Positions 27,345 through 37,236 are shown, counted from the stretch's first letter. The stretch is DNA of 64,000 nucleotides from Hydrogenophaga sp. PAMC20947 (GCF_004795855.1 NZ_CP039252.1:2790001-2854000); one strand, 5' to 3'. The notes: generated by a model not told the origin, from the letters alone. Program-made: numbers and translations.

Positions 27345-28845
27345 GGGCGCCTCCCAGGTTGATGCCGCGGGCTGTGGCCTGCGAATAGTAGAAACCCATG
27401 TCGGTCGACACAGGGTCGTGGGCCTTTTTGCCCTCGCTGCCCAAGGACAGGCGCACCAGGGCATGTCCGTCAGGGGCCTGCCAGTCTTCGGGCACGCGCT
27501 GGCCATTGGCCACGCCGCGCAACACCGCCTGATGGCGAATCAACGCGTCGAGTGCCGGACCCAGTTTGACCGCTTCGTCCACTTTGCTGAGCACCACGCC
27601 ATGGAGCGTGCTGGCCTTGAAGGCGTTGAACACATCGTCCAGCGTGTCGCCATGGGCGCCGGCATTGACCACCAGGGTCTTCTTGATTTTGGGCATGTCC
27701 AGCACATCGAACATGTCCTGGATGCGTTGATCGCGTTGCCCCAGGCCAGCCGTGTCCACGATGACCATGCGCTTGGTGGACAGGAGATTGAGCAGATCCT
27801 TGAGCGCGGCGCGGTCGTGGGCCAGGTGAGCGACCACGCCCAGCATGCGGCCGTAGGCCCGCAACTGTTCGTAGCCCGACACGCGGTAGGTATCCAGCGT
27901 GATCAGGCCCACACTGCCTTCACCGTAGGTCTTGACACATTGCGCTGCGAGTTTCGCCGCGGTGGTGGTTTTGCCCACACCGGTGGCGCCAATCAGAGCG
28001 ATCACGCCGCCTTCATCACACAGGCTGCCGCCCGCGGCCGGCACTTTCAGGTTGCGGATGAGCACGTCTTGCACCCAGCGCACGGCTTCGGCTGGCGATG
28101 CATCAGACGGCACACGCTCCAGCACGGCGCGCGACATGGACGGCGAATACCCCGAACGAATCATCTTCAGCATGAGCTGGGACTGGATGGGGTTCTGCTT
28201 GGACGAGCCAAGCCAGGCCAGGGTGTTGAAGCGCTCTTCGATCATGTCCTTGAGCGCGGACAGCTCCACCGCCATATTGGGACTGGCGGCCTCGGTCATG
28301 CGGGCAGGGGGAAGCGGCAGCGAATCCTCCCACGCGGGCGGCGCTGCCGATCGGGTGCGGATGGGGGCCGGGGCCGCCTCGGGCATGGCCATGGGCTCAT
28401 TCATGCGCTGAACAGGCACTTGCACGGGTGGCGCCGCGCGGCGCGGTTCAGGCGCCGTCCGGATTTCGGGCGCCAGGTCGGGCGCGATTTCATTGGAGAG
28501 CGCGGCTTTGCGTTTGCGCAGCATGCGTTCGCGCACATACTCTTGAAACGACAGCGTGCTCATGGACATGGCTTCGGTATCGCTCTCCACGGAGTCGGTC
28601 GCTACCGGGGCCCGCGCTGTGGTCCGCTCAAGGCCTTTGCCGTCGCGGGTGACGATTGAGGGCATGCGATCGTTGCGCGCCGCAGACGGTGTTGGCGGCG
28701 CCAGGCTTTCTTCGGCTGCCGCCATGACCTCAAACCCTTCGTCGGTCGCCCGGCTGGAGAGGATCACGGCGCTGTCGCCGAAGGTATTGCGGGCCTTCGA
28801 CATGGCTTCGCGGGATGTGGCGGCGATGAAACGCTGGATGTTCAT
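27337..28845 (-). CDS. flhF: SRP-type GTPase FlhF (flagellar placement)
   Basis: FlhF is a membrane-associated GTPase that sets flagellum position and number. The 502-residue protein begins MNIQRFIAATSREAMSKAR (B domain). It continues with a long disordered stretch to about residue 190, then an N domain and a G domain with G1 IGATGVGKTT, ITLDTYRVSGYEQL and VIVDTAGLGQRD. It overlaps flhA at its start by four bases and flhG at its end by eight, so all are translationally coupled. Presence of FlhF suggests polar placement. Confidence 0.95.
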   Translation of the reverse strand: MNIQRFIAATSREAMSKARNTFGDSAVILSSRATDEGFEVMAAAEESLAPPTPSAARNDRMPSIVTRDGKGLERTTARAPVATDSVESDTEAMSMSTLSFQEYVRERMLRKRKAALSNEIAPDLAPEIRTAPEPRRAAPPVQVPVQRMNEPMAMPEAAPAPIRTRSAAPPAWEDSLPLPPARMTEAASPNMAVELSALKDMIEERFNTLAWLGSSKQNPIQSQLMLKMIRSGYSPSMSRAVLERVPSDASPAEAVRWVQDVLIRNLKVPAAGGSLCDEGGVIALIGATGVGKTTTAAKLAAQCVKTYGEGSVGLITLDTYRVSGYEQLRAYGRMLGVVAHLAHDRAALKDLLNLLSTKRMVIVDTAGLGQRDQRIQDMFDVLDMPKIKKTLVVNAGAHGDTLDDVFNAFKASTLHGVVLSKVDEAVKLGPALDALIRHQAVLRGVANGQRVPEDWQAPDGHALVRLSLGSEGKKAHDPVSTDMGFYYSQATARGINLGGARV

Positions 28846-30923
28846 GATGCTAGCTCTCCAAGGATCGGGCCAATGCGGATGAGATGGGTTTCGGGAATTT
28901 CACTGTGCGCCAGCACCTGCAGGCGCGGCGCGGCCCGGCGCAACAGGCGCGCCATGGCGGTACGGATGGCATCGGGCACCAGCAAGCAGGCTGGAACGCC
29001 CTTTTCCTCTTGCTGGTTGGCGATATCGGTGGCCGACTTGCTCAGCATTTCAGCCACGCCAGGATCAAGCGCACCAGTGGCATTGGGCGAAAGCGATTGC
29101 ATCAGCAGGCGCTCAAGGCCGGGCTCGATCGCAATGACTTCCAGCTCTTTGACCGGGCCATAAATCTGCTGCACGATGGCCGGTGCCAGCGCCATGCGCA
29201 CCCGCCGGGCCAGTTCCACGGGGTCTGTGGTGGCGCTGGCGTGCTCGGCAATGGCTTCGATGATGGTGCGGATATCCCGCACGTGCACCGACTCTTCCAG
29301 CAGCAGCTGCAGCACTTTCTGGAAGATGGCGACGGAAATCATCTTGGGTACAACTTCTTCAATCAGTTTGGGGGCCAGGCGGGTCACGTGTTCAACCAGT
29401 TCCTGGGTCTCCGTCCGGCTCAGCAACTTGGCTGCCTGGACTTGCATCAAGTGTGAAAGATGGGTGGCCAGCACAGTCTCGGAATCAACCACCGTAAAAC
29501 CCGCCATTTGCGCGTTCTCTCTTTGTTTGTCTTCGATCCAGTGCGCAGGCAAACCAAAAGCGGGGTCGGTGGTGGGGGTGCCGATCAGGGGCATGTTCAC
29601 ACCGCCCGGATCGATCGCCAGGTACATGCCGGGGAACACCTCGCCCTCGCCCACCACCACACCCCGCAAGGTGATGCGGTAGCCGCTGGGCTTGAGCTCC
29701 AGGTTGTCGCGCACATGCACCGCTGGCGGCAGAAAGCCCACCTCCTGTGCAAACTTCTTGCGCACCCCTTTGATCCGGGTGAGCAAGTCGCCCTGGCGGT
29801 TTTTGTCCACCATGGCGATCAGGCGATAGCCCAGCTCCAGCCCCAGCAGGTCCACCGGCTGCAGGTCGTCCCAGGTGGCTTCTCCATCGGGATTGACGGG
29901 TGCTTGCGCTTCCACCGCGACGGGCCTGCGGGATTCCTGCAGGCGCCACCAGGCCAGCGCACCAAAAATGGCGGCAAACGACAGGAACACCACATGGGGC
30001 ATGCCGGGGACCACGCCCAGCATGAAAAGCACCGTGGCCGTGATGCCCAGCACCTTGGGTGAGGAAAACATCTGGCCCACAATCTGACCGCCCAGATCGG
30101 CGTCTTTGCCCACCCGTGACACCACCATGGCCGCGGCCACCGAGATCAACAAGGAAGGAATCTGCGCCACGAGCGCATCGCCCACCGCCAGCAAGATGTA
30201 GCTGTCAGCCGCTTCGCCGGCGCTCAAACCGTGTTGCGCCACGCCGATGATCAGGCCACCGATGATGTTGATGAACAAAATGATGATGCCGGCGATGGCG
30301 TCGCCTCGTACAAACTTTGAAGCACCGTCCATGGAGCCGAAAAACTCTGCTTCTTCGCCCACTTCCTGGCGGCGGCGCTTCGCTTCCTTTTCATCGATCA
30401 GGCCCGCGCCCAGATCGGCATCGATGGCCATCTGCTTGCCTGGCATCGCATCCAGGGTGAAGCGTGCCGACACTTCGGCGATGCGCTCCGATCCCTTGGT
30501 GATCACCACAAAGTTGATCACCACCAAAATCGCAAACACGATGAAACCCACGGCAAAGTTGCCGCCAATGAGAAAGTGGCCAAAAGCCTCGATCACCGCA
30601 CCGGCGGCACCGGGACCGGTGTGTCCCTCCATCAGCACCACCCGGGTAGACGCCACGTTGAGCGACAGGCGCAACAAGGTCGTCAGCAACAAAACCGTGG
30701 GGAAGACCGAGAAGTCCAGCGGCCGGCGCATGTAAGCCGAGACCATCATCACCATCAGAGCCAGTGCGATGTTGAGCGAGAAAAAGGTGTCCAGCAGCCA
30801 GGCCGGCAGCGGCAGCACCATCATGGACAGCACCGTGATCACCAGCAGCGGTGCCGCCAGGCCCTGTGCCCAGCCCGCGTTGTTGTCAAACCAAAGCTGG
30901 ATCTGTTTCAGTTGCGCATTCAT
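28842..30923 (-). CDS. flhA: Flagellar export gate protein FlhA
   Basis: FlhA is the major membrane export-gate subunit; its cytoplasmic ring docks chaperone-cargo complexes. The 693-residue protein has about eight N-terminal membrane helices to residue about 320. The FHIPEP-type loop is seen in EVSARFTLDAMPGKQMAIDA, and the cytoplasmic domain follows, with AHWIEDKQRENAQMAGF. The ATG at 30923 overlaps the flhB stop (ATGA); the longer open frame is rejected. Length matches E. coli FlhA (692). Confidence 0.97.
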   Translation of the reverse strand: MNAQLKQIQLWFDNNAGWAQGLAAPLLVITVLSMMVLPLPAWLLDTFFSLNIALALMVMMVSAYMRRPLDFSVFPTVLLLTTLLRLSLNVASTRVVLMEGHTGPGAAGAVIEAFGHFLIGGNFAVGFIVFAILVVINFVVITKGSERIAEVSARFTLDAMPGKQMAIDADLGAGLIDEKEAKRRRQEVGEEAEFFGSMDGASKFVRGDAIAGIIILFINIIGGLIIGVAQHGLSAGEAADSYILLAVGDALVAQIPSLLISVAAAMVVSRVGKDADLGGQIVGQMFSSPKVLGITATVLFMLGVVPGMPHVVFLSFAAIFGALAWWRLQESRRPVAVEAQAPVNPDGEATWDDLQPVDLLGLELGYRLIAMVDKNRQGDLLTRIKGVRKKFAQEVGFLPPAVHVRDNLELKPSGYRITLRGVVVGEGEVFPGMYLAIDPGGVNMPLIGTPTTDPAFGLPAHWIEDKQRENAQMAGFTVVDSETVLATHLSHLMQVQAAKLLSRTETQELVEHVTRLAPKLIEEVVPKMISVAIFQKVLQLLLEESVHVRDIRTIIEAIAEHASATTDPVELARRVRMALAPAIVQQIYGPVKELEVIAIEPGLERLLMQSLSPNATGALDPGVAEMLSKSATDIANQQEEKGVPACLLVPDAIRTAMARLLRRAAPRLQVLAHSEIPETHLIRIGPILGELAS

Positions 30924-32077
30924 GGGCGGGCCTCTGAGGCGGGGTTCTTCCAATGGGGATCCAGCTCCCGCGGCACTTCGGGCGTGGGCGCGGCTCCGGG
31001 CATGGCGCCTTTGCCGTTCATCGCGGCCTTGAGCTGGTACACATACGCCAGCACCTGTGCCACAGCGGTGTACAGGGCCGAGGGAATTTCGCCGTCGATC
31101 TCGGCGTGTGCAAAGAGAGCGCGCGCGAGCATGGGGGCCTGCAATACCGGAATCTTGTGCTCTTTGGCTACATCGCGGATCTTCATGGCGATCAAGTCGG
31201 CCCCCTTGGCGATCACCCGAGGGGCGTTCATGGTCGTGTCGTCGTACTGAAGCGCCACGGCGTAGTGGGTCGGGTTCATCACGATCAGGTCGGCGCGCGG
31301 CACGGCACCGATGCTGTTGCGCTGGGCCATTTCGCGCTGGCGTTGGCGGCGTTTTCCCTTCATCTGCGGGTCGCCCTCACTCTGTTTGTGCTCCTGCTTC
31401 ACTTCCTGCATCGACATCTTCATGCGCTCGCCATAAAGGTACTTCTGCATGGGGAAATCCACCATCGCCACCACGACGACCACCGCCATGAGTGAAGCCA
31501 CACCGAACATCAGCCACTGACCCAGCTGTCCCAGGGCGCCTTCCAGCGGCTGCATCAGCAAGGTGGCAAAAAGTGCCAGATGGGAAGACAGAAAATGCCA
31601 GCCGACCATGCCGACGATGGCGGTGAGTACCGAGAGCTTGCCGGTCTCAAACAACTGCTGCTTGGAAAACAAGCGGCCGATGCCCTTGAGGGGGCTCAAG
31701 TGCGAGAGATCTGGCGTCATGGGCTTGGTGCTCAGGGCCCAGCTGCCCGCAACAAAAGAAGTGCCCACCGCCACCGCCAGCATCAGCACGCCCAGCGGGA
31801 GGTAAATCATCAAGCCGCCGCCAAAAGCGCCGATCATGACTTCGATGACCTGGGACGGGTCCTCCAACTGCTTGTGGTCAAAGTGGAGCTGGTTTTTCAA
31901 TGCCGAGCGCAGGGCCTCAAAGCCCATGGGCATCAGCGCCACCAGCAGCGCGGCTCCGCCCCCCAACACAGCCAGGTTGGACAAATCTTTGGAGCGCGGA
32001 ATATTCCCGTCCTCGCGCGCCTTTTTCAGGCGCTGCGCGGTCGCGGGTAAATTTTTGTCCTGACTGGAAGAATCCAT
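30920..32077 (-). CDS. flhB: Export switch protein FlhB
   Basis: FlhB switches substrate specificity from hook to filament proteins after autocleavage. The 385-residue protein has four membrane segments in the first about 210 residues and the self-cleaving NPTH motif at 268-271. It starts MDSSSQDKNLPATAQRLKKA, including the conserved AT-x-x-RLKKARE segment. It is slightly longer at the C-terminus than needed for FlhB-C. It is the first gene of the flhBA run and overlaps flhA. Confidence 0.97.
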   Translation of the reverse strand: MDSSSQDKNLPATAQRLKKAREDGNIPRSKDLSNLAVLGGGAALLVALMPMGFEALRSALKNQLHFDHKQLEDPSQVIEVMIGAFGGGLMIYLPLGVLMLAVAVGTSFVAGSWALSTKPMTPDLSHLSPLKGIGRLFSKQQLFETGKLSVLTAIVGMVGWHFLSSHLALFATLLMQPLEGALGQLGQWLMFGVASLMAVVVVVAMVDFPMQKYLYGERMKMSMQEVKQEHKQSEGDPQMKGKRRQRQREMAQRNSIGAVPRADLIVMNPTHYAVALQYDDTTMNAPRVIAKGADLIAMKIRDVAKEHKIPVLQAPMLARALFAHAEIDGEIPSALYTAVAQVLAYVYQLKAAMNGKGAMPGAAPTPEVPRELDPHWKNPASEARP

Positions 32078-32185
32078 GGCTCTGCTTCACCGGGTTGATG
32101 AAACAGATTGTGGAATTCGGGTCAGAAAACTAAAGGGGAATAAGCCGCTTTGCGACCCCGCTTTTCATCGACAAGCGGTGGGGCA

Positions 32186-33292
32186 TTAGTTCGGCCTGGC
32201 CGAAAACCCGTCTGCAGCCGCTCGCATATGGCCACTCATCTGCAGGTACCTTGCGGCCTCCCCAGCCTCACCAAGACCGCCGTGAACCACCGACAGGTTG
32301 TGCGCGGCCAGGTAGCTGCCTCGCCCAAGGACGCTGCCATCTTGCTCGGCTCGCTCGCCGATCTCCAGGCAGCGCTCCCACGCGGCCTTGGCCATGGGCA
32401 ACCATTCGGCCGCGGCATCCTGCGGACAGGCAACGGCGGCATCCAGACACAGGTCGCCCACGGTAAAGAAATAGTCGGGCGAATCAGCGAGTTCGGCAAG
32501 AAAGTCACCGGCCATGGCCAAAGCTTTTTGCAGACGGCCAGATTTTCCCAGGCAATGAAGGGTGCGAACGATCAACGAGGTGCGGCTGTTGGCGATGGGC
32601 CTGGCCGCGCCCAGGCTCCTCAGGTAGAGGTTTGCGGCTTCTTCCAGCTCGCCATAGGCTTCGAAATCCTTGCCCAGTTGAAACAACAGATAGGCATCAT
32701 CGCCGCCAGCTTGCACGAGCATGGCCTGCAGCAAAGCCTGATTGCGCCCCTTCTTGGCCACCATCGCGTCGGGCTCATAGCCGTCATGGCCCACAACGAG
32801 TGCCATTCGGTGACGTGGCAAGGCCGATTCCGGCTGTTCGTGTACAGCCCCGATATACCGGACCCCGCGGGGCAGCCAGCGTGTCAACCAATCGACACCG
32901 ACACCCGGGTTCGCAGCACCTCCGCACGAACTCTCCACGCGAATGGTGCCCAATCCGGCCGTTTGGTGAACGGTCTCCCGCAGACACTCACCGCCAGAAA
33001 CAATCCACTCGTCGGCGTCCAGGATCAGATTCCAGTCCGCATTCGCGAGGACGAGGGCCTTGTTGCGGGCAAGGGCAAAACTGCCCGGCCACTCCATGTG
33101 CTGAATTTCGGCGCCACACGCTTGCGCCAGGGCGACCGTGTCGTCGCGCGAACCCGTATCGAGCACCAACATGCGATCCACATAGGGTGCCGCACTGCGG
33201 AGGCAACGCTGGATGCAACGGGCCTCGTCCCGGGCAATCATGACCAAAGCCGATGAGGTGGCTGCTGGTTTTTCGAGGCCGAAACGGACCAC
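32186..33292 (-). CDS. Family-2 glycosyltransferase with TPR-like C-terminus
   Basis: A 368-residue cytoplasmic enzyme. Residues 12 to about 190 are a GT-A domain of GT2: ALVMIARDEARCI, then VLDTGSRDDT (nucleotide binding) and LDADEW at 91-96 (DxD metal site). Residues about 230-350 are helical and TPR-like. Similar SunS-like enzymes attach sugars to proteins. It lies between flhB and cheZ, 12 bases beyond cheZ, so it is co-transcribed with motility genes; flagellin is a plausible acceptor. That role is inferred. Confidence 0.8.
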   Translation of the reverse strand: MVRFGLEKPAATSSALVMIARDEARCIQRCLRSAAPYVDRMLVLDTGSRDDTVALAQACGAEIQHMEWPGSFALARNKALVLANADWNLILDADEWIVSGGECLRETVHQTAGLGTIRVESSCGGAANPGVGVDWLTRWLPRGVRYIGAVHEQPESALPRHRMALVVGHDGYEPDAMVAKKGRNQALLQAMLVQAGGDDAYLLFQLGKDFEAYGELEEAANLYLRSLGAARPIANSRTSLIVRTLHCLGKSGRLQKALAMAGDFLAELADSPDYFFTVGDLCLDAAVACPQDAAAEWLPMAKAAWERCLEIGERAEQDGSVLGRGSYLAAHNLSVVHGGLGEAGEAARYLQMSGHMRAAADGFSARPN

Positions 33293-33303
33293 AGGAAGAT
33301 CCC

Positions 33304-33915
33304 TCAGAAGCCCAAGCTGGCCAGCAAATCATCCACAGCGGCCTGGTCATTGACCACATCGGTGCGGCCCTCGCTTTCGACCACCGGCCCTTGCAGGCCA
33401 GGCGCCAGATCGGGCACGCTCTGCACGCTGGGCGCCGATTGCAGCAACAGCTCCATCAACTGCTCTTCGATGGTGGCCGCCAACTGGACCACACGCGCGA
33501 TCACCTGGCCGGTGAGGTCGTGGAAGTCTTGCGCCATCATGATCTCCGTGAGACGCTCATCGGACTTGCGGCTGTTGTCGGCCACCTCCTGCGCCCACTC
33601 GGTGAGCTCGGGCATGGCCGCAGCCAGGCCGGGAACGCCTTTGATGGTCTGGCTGAGCAGGCCTGCCCGGTCCATCACCAGCGCTTGTTCGGCCTTGGCC
33701 GCATCGACATGGTTCAGCACCTTTTCGGCAGCCTCGCCGGTCAGACGCGCAATGTAATTCAGTCGGCTCTTGGCATCAGGCAGCTGACCCATCGTGCCCT
33801 GCAGCTTGTCTGCGTGCCCCAGCTCCTGCAGCGCATTGTGCAGTTGCCGCGTGATGCCACCCAGGCGTTGGTACATCTCTGGGTTGCCGGCTGCGTTGTT
33901 GATTTCTGTATCCAC
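33304..33915 (-). CDS. cheZ: CheY-P phosphatase CheZ
   Basis: CheZ dephosphorylates CheY-P. The 203-residue protein has the active motif QDFHDLTGQ, with catalytic Asp133 and Gln137, in a long helical hairpin. It ends with the CheY-docking peptide DDLLASLGF. The start is a GTG at 33915 with a GAGAGA site upstream; the longer frame would extend through the preceding cheY end. It follows cheY by 19 bases, a standard pair. Confidence 0.95.
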   Translation of the reverse strand: MDTEINNAAGNPEMYQRLGGITRQLHNALQELGHADKLQGTMGQLPDAKSRLNYIARLTGEAAEKVLNHVDAAKAEQALVMDRAGLLSQTIKGVPGLAAAMPELTEWAQEVADNSRKSDERLTEIMMAQDFHDLTGQVIARVVQLAATIEEQLMELLLQSAPSVQSVPDLAPGLQGPVVESEGRTDVVNDQAAVDDLLASLGF

Positions 33916-33934
33916 GGTGAGATCTCTCAACGGG

Positions 33935-34321
33935 TCAAAGACCCAGTTTTTTGAAGATATTGGCCATCTTGTCTTCCAAGGTGGCCTTCGTGAAAGGCTT
34001 GACGATGTAGCCAGCCGCTCCGCTTTGTGCCGCGAGCACAATGTCCTCCTTGCGGGCTTCGGCGGTCACCATGAGCACCGGCAGGTGCTTGAGTTTTTCG
34101 TCTTTTTTGATCTCGGCCAACAGCTGGAAGCCGTTCATGTTGGGCATGTTGATGTCCGACACCACGAAATCGAATTTGCCGTTGCGCAGCTTGTTGAGTG
34201 CAATCGCGCCATCCTCGGCCTCGTCGGCATCGGCGTGGCCGATTTCCTTGAGCAGGTTGCGCACGATGCGTCGCATGGTGGAGAAGTCGTCAACGATCAG
34301 GAATTTCATCGGTTGGCTCAT
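33935..34321 (-). CDS. cheY: Chemotaxis response regulator CheY (first copy)
   Basis: A 128-residue single receiver domain. Asp56 is the phosphoacceptor (VVSDINMP), with the acidic pair DD at 11-12, Thr86 and Lys108, all as in E. coli CheY. CheY-P binds FliM to reverse rotation. The ATG at 34321 has a GGAG site six bases upstream; an in-frame start four codons earlier is less likely. It is paired with cheZ, whereas the second cheY is paired with cheA. Confidence 0.96.
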   Translation of the reverse strand: MSQPMKFLIVDDFSTMRRIVRNLLKEIGHADADEAEDGAIALNKLRNGKFDFVVSDINMPNMNGFQLLAEIKKDEKLKHLPVLMVTAEARKEDIVLAAQSGAAGYIVKPFTKATLEDKMANIFKKLGL

Positions 34322-34383
34322 GGAGGGCTCCACGAAGGAATGGTCAAAAAAATCGGGCGGGCAGTGTGATCCACCTGCCTTGT

Positions 34384-35403
34384 CTAGTGTTTCGTCACTT
34401 CTGGGGCAATCTGTAGTCTGGGAAGCGCTATCTTTCCCTCTGTCGGTGGTGTGTCCACGGGTTCGGCACCGCCGCTCTCGCTTTGCGACGCTTCGCTTGC
34501 CGGCATTTCACTTCCGTCCAGCGCTGGATCGGGTGCGCCACCCGACAACACCCGGCGTTCAGCTTCTTTGGTCAGGATCAGGATGCTGATGCGCCGATTG
34601 GTTGGCGCGCTGGGGTCTTCAGGCGTCATCGGACGGCTGGAGGCCAGGCCCTCGACCCGCAACATCTTGCTGTCGGGCAAGCCACCCACCACCAGTTCGC
34701 GCCGCGAAGCATTCGCTCGGTCTGCCGACAGTTCCCAGTTGCTGTAGCCCCGGTCGCCACTGCCGTACGGCATGGCATCGGTGTGGCCGGCCAGTGAAAT
34801 CCGGTTTTCGACATCCACCAGCGCGCCACCGATCTCGCGCAAGATATCGCGCATATAGGGCTTCACAATGGCACTGCCCGTATCAAACATGGGGCGATTC
34901 TGTGCGTCAACGAGCTGAATCTGCAGGCCTTCAGGCGTTTGCTCGAGCTTGATCTGGTCGCCGAATTCGGCCAGCGCAGGGTTGCTGGCGATCATGTCGG
35001 AGATTTTTTGTTCCAGCGCGTCGATGCGTTGAGCATCCTGGCGGGCCAGTTCGGCGCGCGCCATTTGTGCGCCAATGAGCTTGGCCGCCCGCTCTGCATC
35101 GCCGCCGTCGACCTGGCCAGCCGATCTGCTCAGGTCACGCCCGCCGCCAGGCAAGATGCTCTCGCTGTTGCCTGTGCCGTCACCACCCAGCAACGAAATT
35201 TTGACCGGTGCCGTGAAATAGCTGGCGATGCCGTTGAGATCCCCCTTTGAGGTGGAGCCCAGCAGCCACATCAACAAGAAGAACGCCATCATGGCCGTCA
35301 CGAAGTCGGCGTATGCGATCTTCCAGGCGCCGCCATGCGCCACATGCCCGCCCTTCTTGACGCGCTTGACGATGATGGGCTGTAGTTTTTTCCCATCAGC
35401 CAC
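34384..35403 (-). CDS. motB: Stator protein MotB
   Basis: MotB anchors the stator to peptidoglycan and carries the proton-binding residue. The 339-residue protein has one N-terminal membrane helix with Asp33 ([18 protein letters not shown]), the essential aspartate, and a C-terminal OmpA-like domain ([13 protein letters not shown], then [17 protein letters not shown]). It is downstream of motA, from which it is separated by 267 bases containing two facing repeat copies. The proton type (rather than sodium) is inferred from MotAB-like features. Confidence 0.96.
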   Translation of the reverse strand: MADGKKLQPIIVKRVKKGGHVAHGGAWKIAYADFVTAMMAFFLLMWLLGSTSKGDLNGIASYFTAPVKISLLGGDGTGNSESILPGGGRDLSRSAGQVDGGDAERAAKLIGAQMARAELARQDAQRIDALEQKISDMIASNPALAEFGDQIKLEQTPEGLQIQLVDAQNRPMFDTGSAIVKPYMRDILREIGGALVDVENRISLAGHTDAMPYGSGDRGYSNWELSADRANASRRELVVGGLPDSKMLRVEGLASSRPMTPEDPSAPTNRRISILILTKEAERRVLSGGAPDPALDGSEMPASEASQSESGGAEPVDTPPTEGKIALPRLQIAPEVTKH

Positions 35404-35408
35404 GGTGA

Positions 35409-35492
35409 GCCCCCCCCTGCGCCGCCTGCGGCCTCACCCCCTCAAGGGGGCGGCACTTGCAGCCTGGCGAAGCCAGTTCCGCGGTGCCCTGG
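35409..35492 (-). repeat. Intergenic repeat, copy 4 (motB side)
   Basis: This reverse-oriented copy reads C (CCTGCGCCGCCTGCGGCC-like), B (CCCCCTCAAGGGGG) and A (CTGGCGAAGCCAG) on the plus strand. It abuts the motB start and faces copy 5, so the motA-motB gap holds an inverted pair. Confidence 0.8.
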
Positions 35493-35577
35493 GCCAGCGA
35501 AACAGATCTCCGGGCAGGCACGGGATATCCACTCGAAAAGACAGAGCCCACTCGGCGCGAGATACATTGGCCCAGCG

Positions 35578-35665
35578 CACCCGTGGAACCGGCTTTGCCG
35601 GGCCACAGGGTGCGCTCCCCCTCGCGAAGCAGAGGGGGGGTGACGCGAAGCGGCGCGGGGGGGTG
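35578..35665 (+). repeat. Intergenic repeat, copy 5 (motA side)
   Basis: A complete copy: GGAACCGGCTTTGCCGGGCC (A), CCCCCTCGCGAAGCAGAGGG (B, altered loop) and GACGCGAAGCGGCGCGGGGG (C). Module C lies about five bases from the motA stop codon, the same placement as at flgI. Confidence 0.85.
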
Positions 35666-35670
35666 ATCCC

Positions 35671-36531
35671 TCATTTCTGCCCCTTGACGTGACTCTCCAG
35701 CTCGGAGAACGTCGGGCGCTCGGTCGAATACAACACTTTGCGGCCGAATTCGATGGCGGTCGACGGGGCATATCCCTGCATGCTGGCCAGCAACGTGGTT
35801 TTCACGCACTGGAATTCCTTGCCGGCCTCTTCCATCTTCTGTTCCATGAGGCCGCCCAGGGGCTCCACCACGCCGTAAGCCAACAGAATGCCCAGAAACG
35901 TGCCGACCAGAGCCGAACCGATCATTCCACCCAGAATGGCCGGCGGCTGGCCCACCGAGCCCATGGTGTTGACCACGCCCAGCACGGCGGCAATGATGCC
36001 GAATGCGGGCAAGCCACCCGCCAGGCGGCCAATCGCAGCCACCGGCGCATGGGCTTCCTGGTGGTGTGTATCAATTTCGGCGTCCATCAGCGACTCGATC
36101 TCATGGGCATTGAGGTTGCCTGAAACCATCATGCGCAGGTAGTCGGTGATGAACTCGACCACATGGTGGTCGCCGGCAATGGTGGGGTATTTCTTGAAGA
36201 CAGGTGACTGTTCGGGGTTCTCCACGTCTTGCTCGATCGCCATCAGGCCTTCTTTGCGCGCCTTCTGAAGAATCTCGAACTGCAACGAGAGCAATTCCAT
36301 GTAGCGTGCCTTGGTGTACTTGGAGCCCTTAAAGGCAGCCCCCACCCCAGCCAGCGTGGATTTGATCACTTTCATCTGGTTGTTCATCAAGAAGGCGCCC
36401 ATGGCCGCCCCCAGAATGGTGATCGTCTCGAACGGCAAAGCCTTCAAGATCACGGAGATGTTGCCGCCGTGAAAGATGTACACCCCGAAGATGCAGACCA
36501 TCGAAAAGAGAAACCCGATGATGAGAAACAT
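35671..36531 (-). CDS. motA: Stator protein MotA
   Basis: MotA forms the proton channel with MotB and pushes on FliG. The 286-residue protein has the four-helix pattern with a large cytoplasmic loop. Conserved segments include AFLMNNQMKVIK, KARKEGLMAIEQDVENP and PAILGGMIGSALVGTFLGIL. E. coli MotA is about 295 residues. A strong terminator separates it from flhC, so it needs its own promoter. Confidence 0.96.
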   Translation of the reverse strand: MFLIIGFLFSMVCIFGVYIFHGGNISVILKALPFETITILGAAMGAFLMNNQMKVIKSTLAGVGAAFKGSKYTKARYMELLSLQFEILQKARKEGLMAIEQDVENPEQSPVFKKYPTIAGDHHVVEFITDYLRMMVSGNLNAHEIESLMDAEIDTHHQEAHAPVAAIGRLAGGLPAFGIIAAVLGVVNTMGSVGQPPAILGGMIGSALVGTFLGILLAYGVVEPLGGLMEQKMEEAGKEFQCVKTTLLASMQGYAPSTAIEFGRKVLYSTERPTFSELESHVKGQK

Positions 36532-36594
36532 GTTGTTGACCTCGAAAACTGAAGCGATCCCGTCACTGCCGGCATGAACGGGCAGGTGCTTTTT

Positions 36595-36602
36595 CTATCG
36601 GT
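36595..36602 (-). promoter_or_regulatory. Possible sigma-28 minus-10 of motA
   Basis: On the minus strand ACCGATAG, one base off the FliA minus-10, lies 64 bases before the motA start and downstream of the flhC terminator. No good minus-35 lies 11 bases upstream, so this is tentative; motAB are late genes in several species. Confidence 0.35.
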
Positions 36603-36637
36603 CAACTCTAGGTGTGAATGCAACAGGGCATGCACGC

Positions 36638-36666
36638 AAAAAGGGCCCTGTAGAGGGCCCTTTTTT
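36638..36666. terminator. Bidirectional intrinsic terminator after flhC
   Basis: AGGGCCCT-type arms (36642-36649 and 36654-36661) around a GTAG loop are flanked by an A-run on the left and a T-run on the right. On the minus strand this gives a GC-rich stem followed by Us, a textbook terminator for flhDC, and it would work in the opposite direction too. Confidence 0.92.
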
Positions 36667-36702
36667 CGCTTTGCCGGTTTTAGACCGGGCCAACGTCTGC
36701 GG

Positions 36703-37236
36703 TCAATGCAGACGCAAACCCGATCCACTGCCCTTGCCTGCGCGGGCAGGCGGCGCGCACAGGCCACAGGTGAAGTTGCGCGCATTCTCATAGGGCTCCG
36801 TGACAAAGCTTCCACCGCAGCAAGCGCATTTGGTCAGGGTCAGCATGCCGTTGTCGACAAACTTCACCAGACGCCAGGCCCGCGTGACAGAAAGAAGCGG
36901 ATCGATCTGGCTGGCCGTCATCTGATCGGCGTAGAGGCGGAAAGCCTTGATCACCGTGTCGATCTCTTCGAGTTCGCTGGTTTTGGACAGGTACTCATGG
37001 ATGTTCAGAAACAACGAAGCATGGATATTGGGCTGCCAGGTGAGAAACCAGTCCGTGGAGAACGGCAGCTGACCCTTGGACGGCGATTTGCCAGCCACTT
37101 CCTTGTACAGACGCAACAGACGCTCATACGACAGACTGGTCTCATACTCCAGCACCTGCAAGCGTGCACCCAGCTTGATCAGGGAGATGGCGCGCTCAAT
37201 ATCGCGTGACTCGTTGAGAATGCTTTTGGTGGCCAT
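36703..37236 (-). CDS. flhC: Flagellar master regulator subunit FlhC
   Basis: FlhC binds DNA with FlhD as FlhD4C2 and activates early flagellar genes. The 177-residue protein has the zinc cluster near its C-terminus with Cys137, Cys139 or Cys140, Cys157 and Cys160 (KCACCGG, then TCGLC). E. coli FlhC is 192 residues. It lies 44 bases downstream of flhD in the usual order. Confidence 0.97.
   Translation of the reverse strand: MATKSILNESRDIERAISLIKLGARLQVLEYETSLSYERLLRLYKEVAGKSPSKGQLPFSTDWFLTWQPNIHASLFLNIHEYLSKTSELEEIDTVIKAFRLYADQMTASQIDPLLSVTRAWRLVKFVDNGMLTLTKCACCGGSFVTEPYENARNFTCGLCAPPARAGKGSGSGLRLH

Noticed and set aside
28103..28333. Frames antisense to or shifted within flhF
   Set aside because: They lie wholly inside the flhF gene, whose GTPase motifs are intact.
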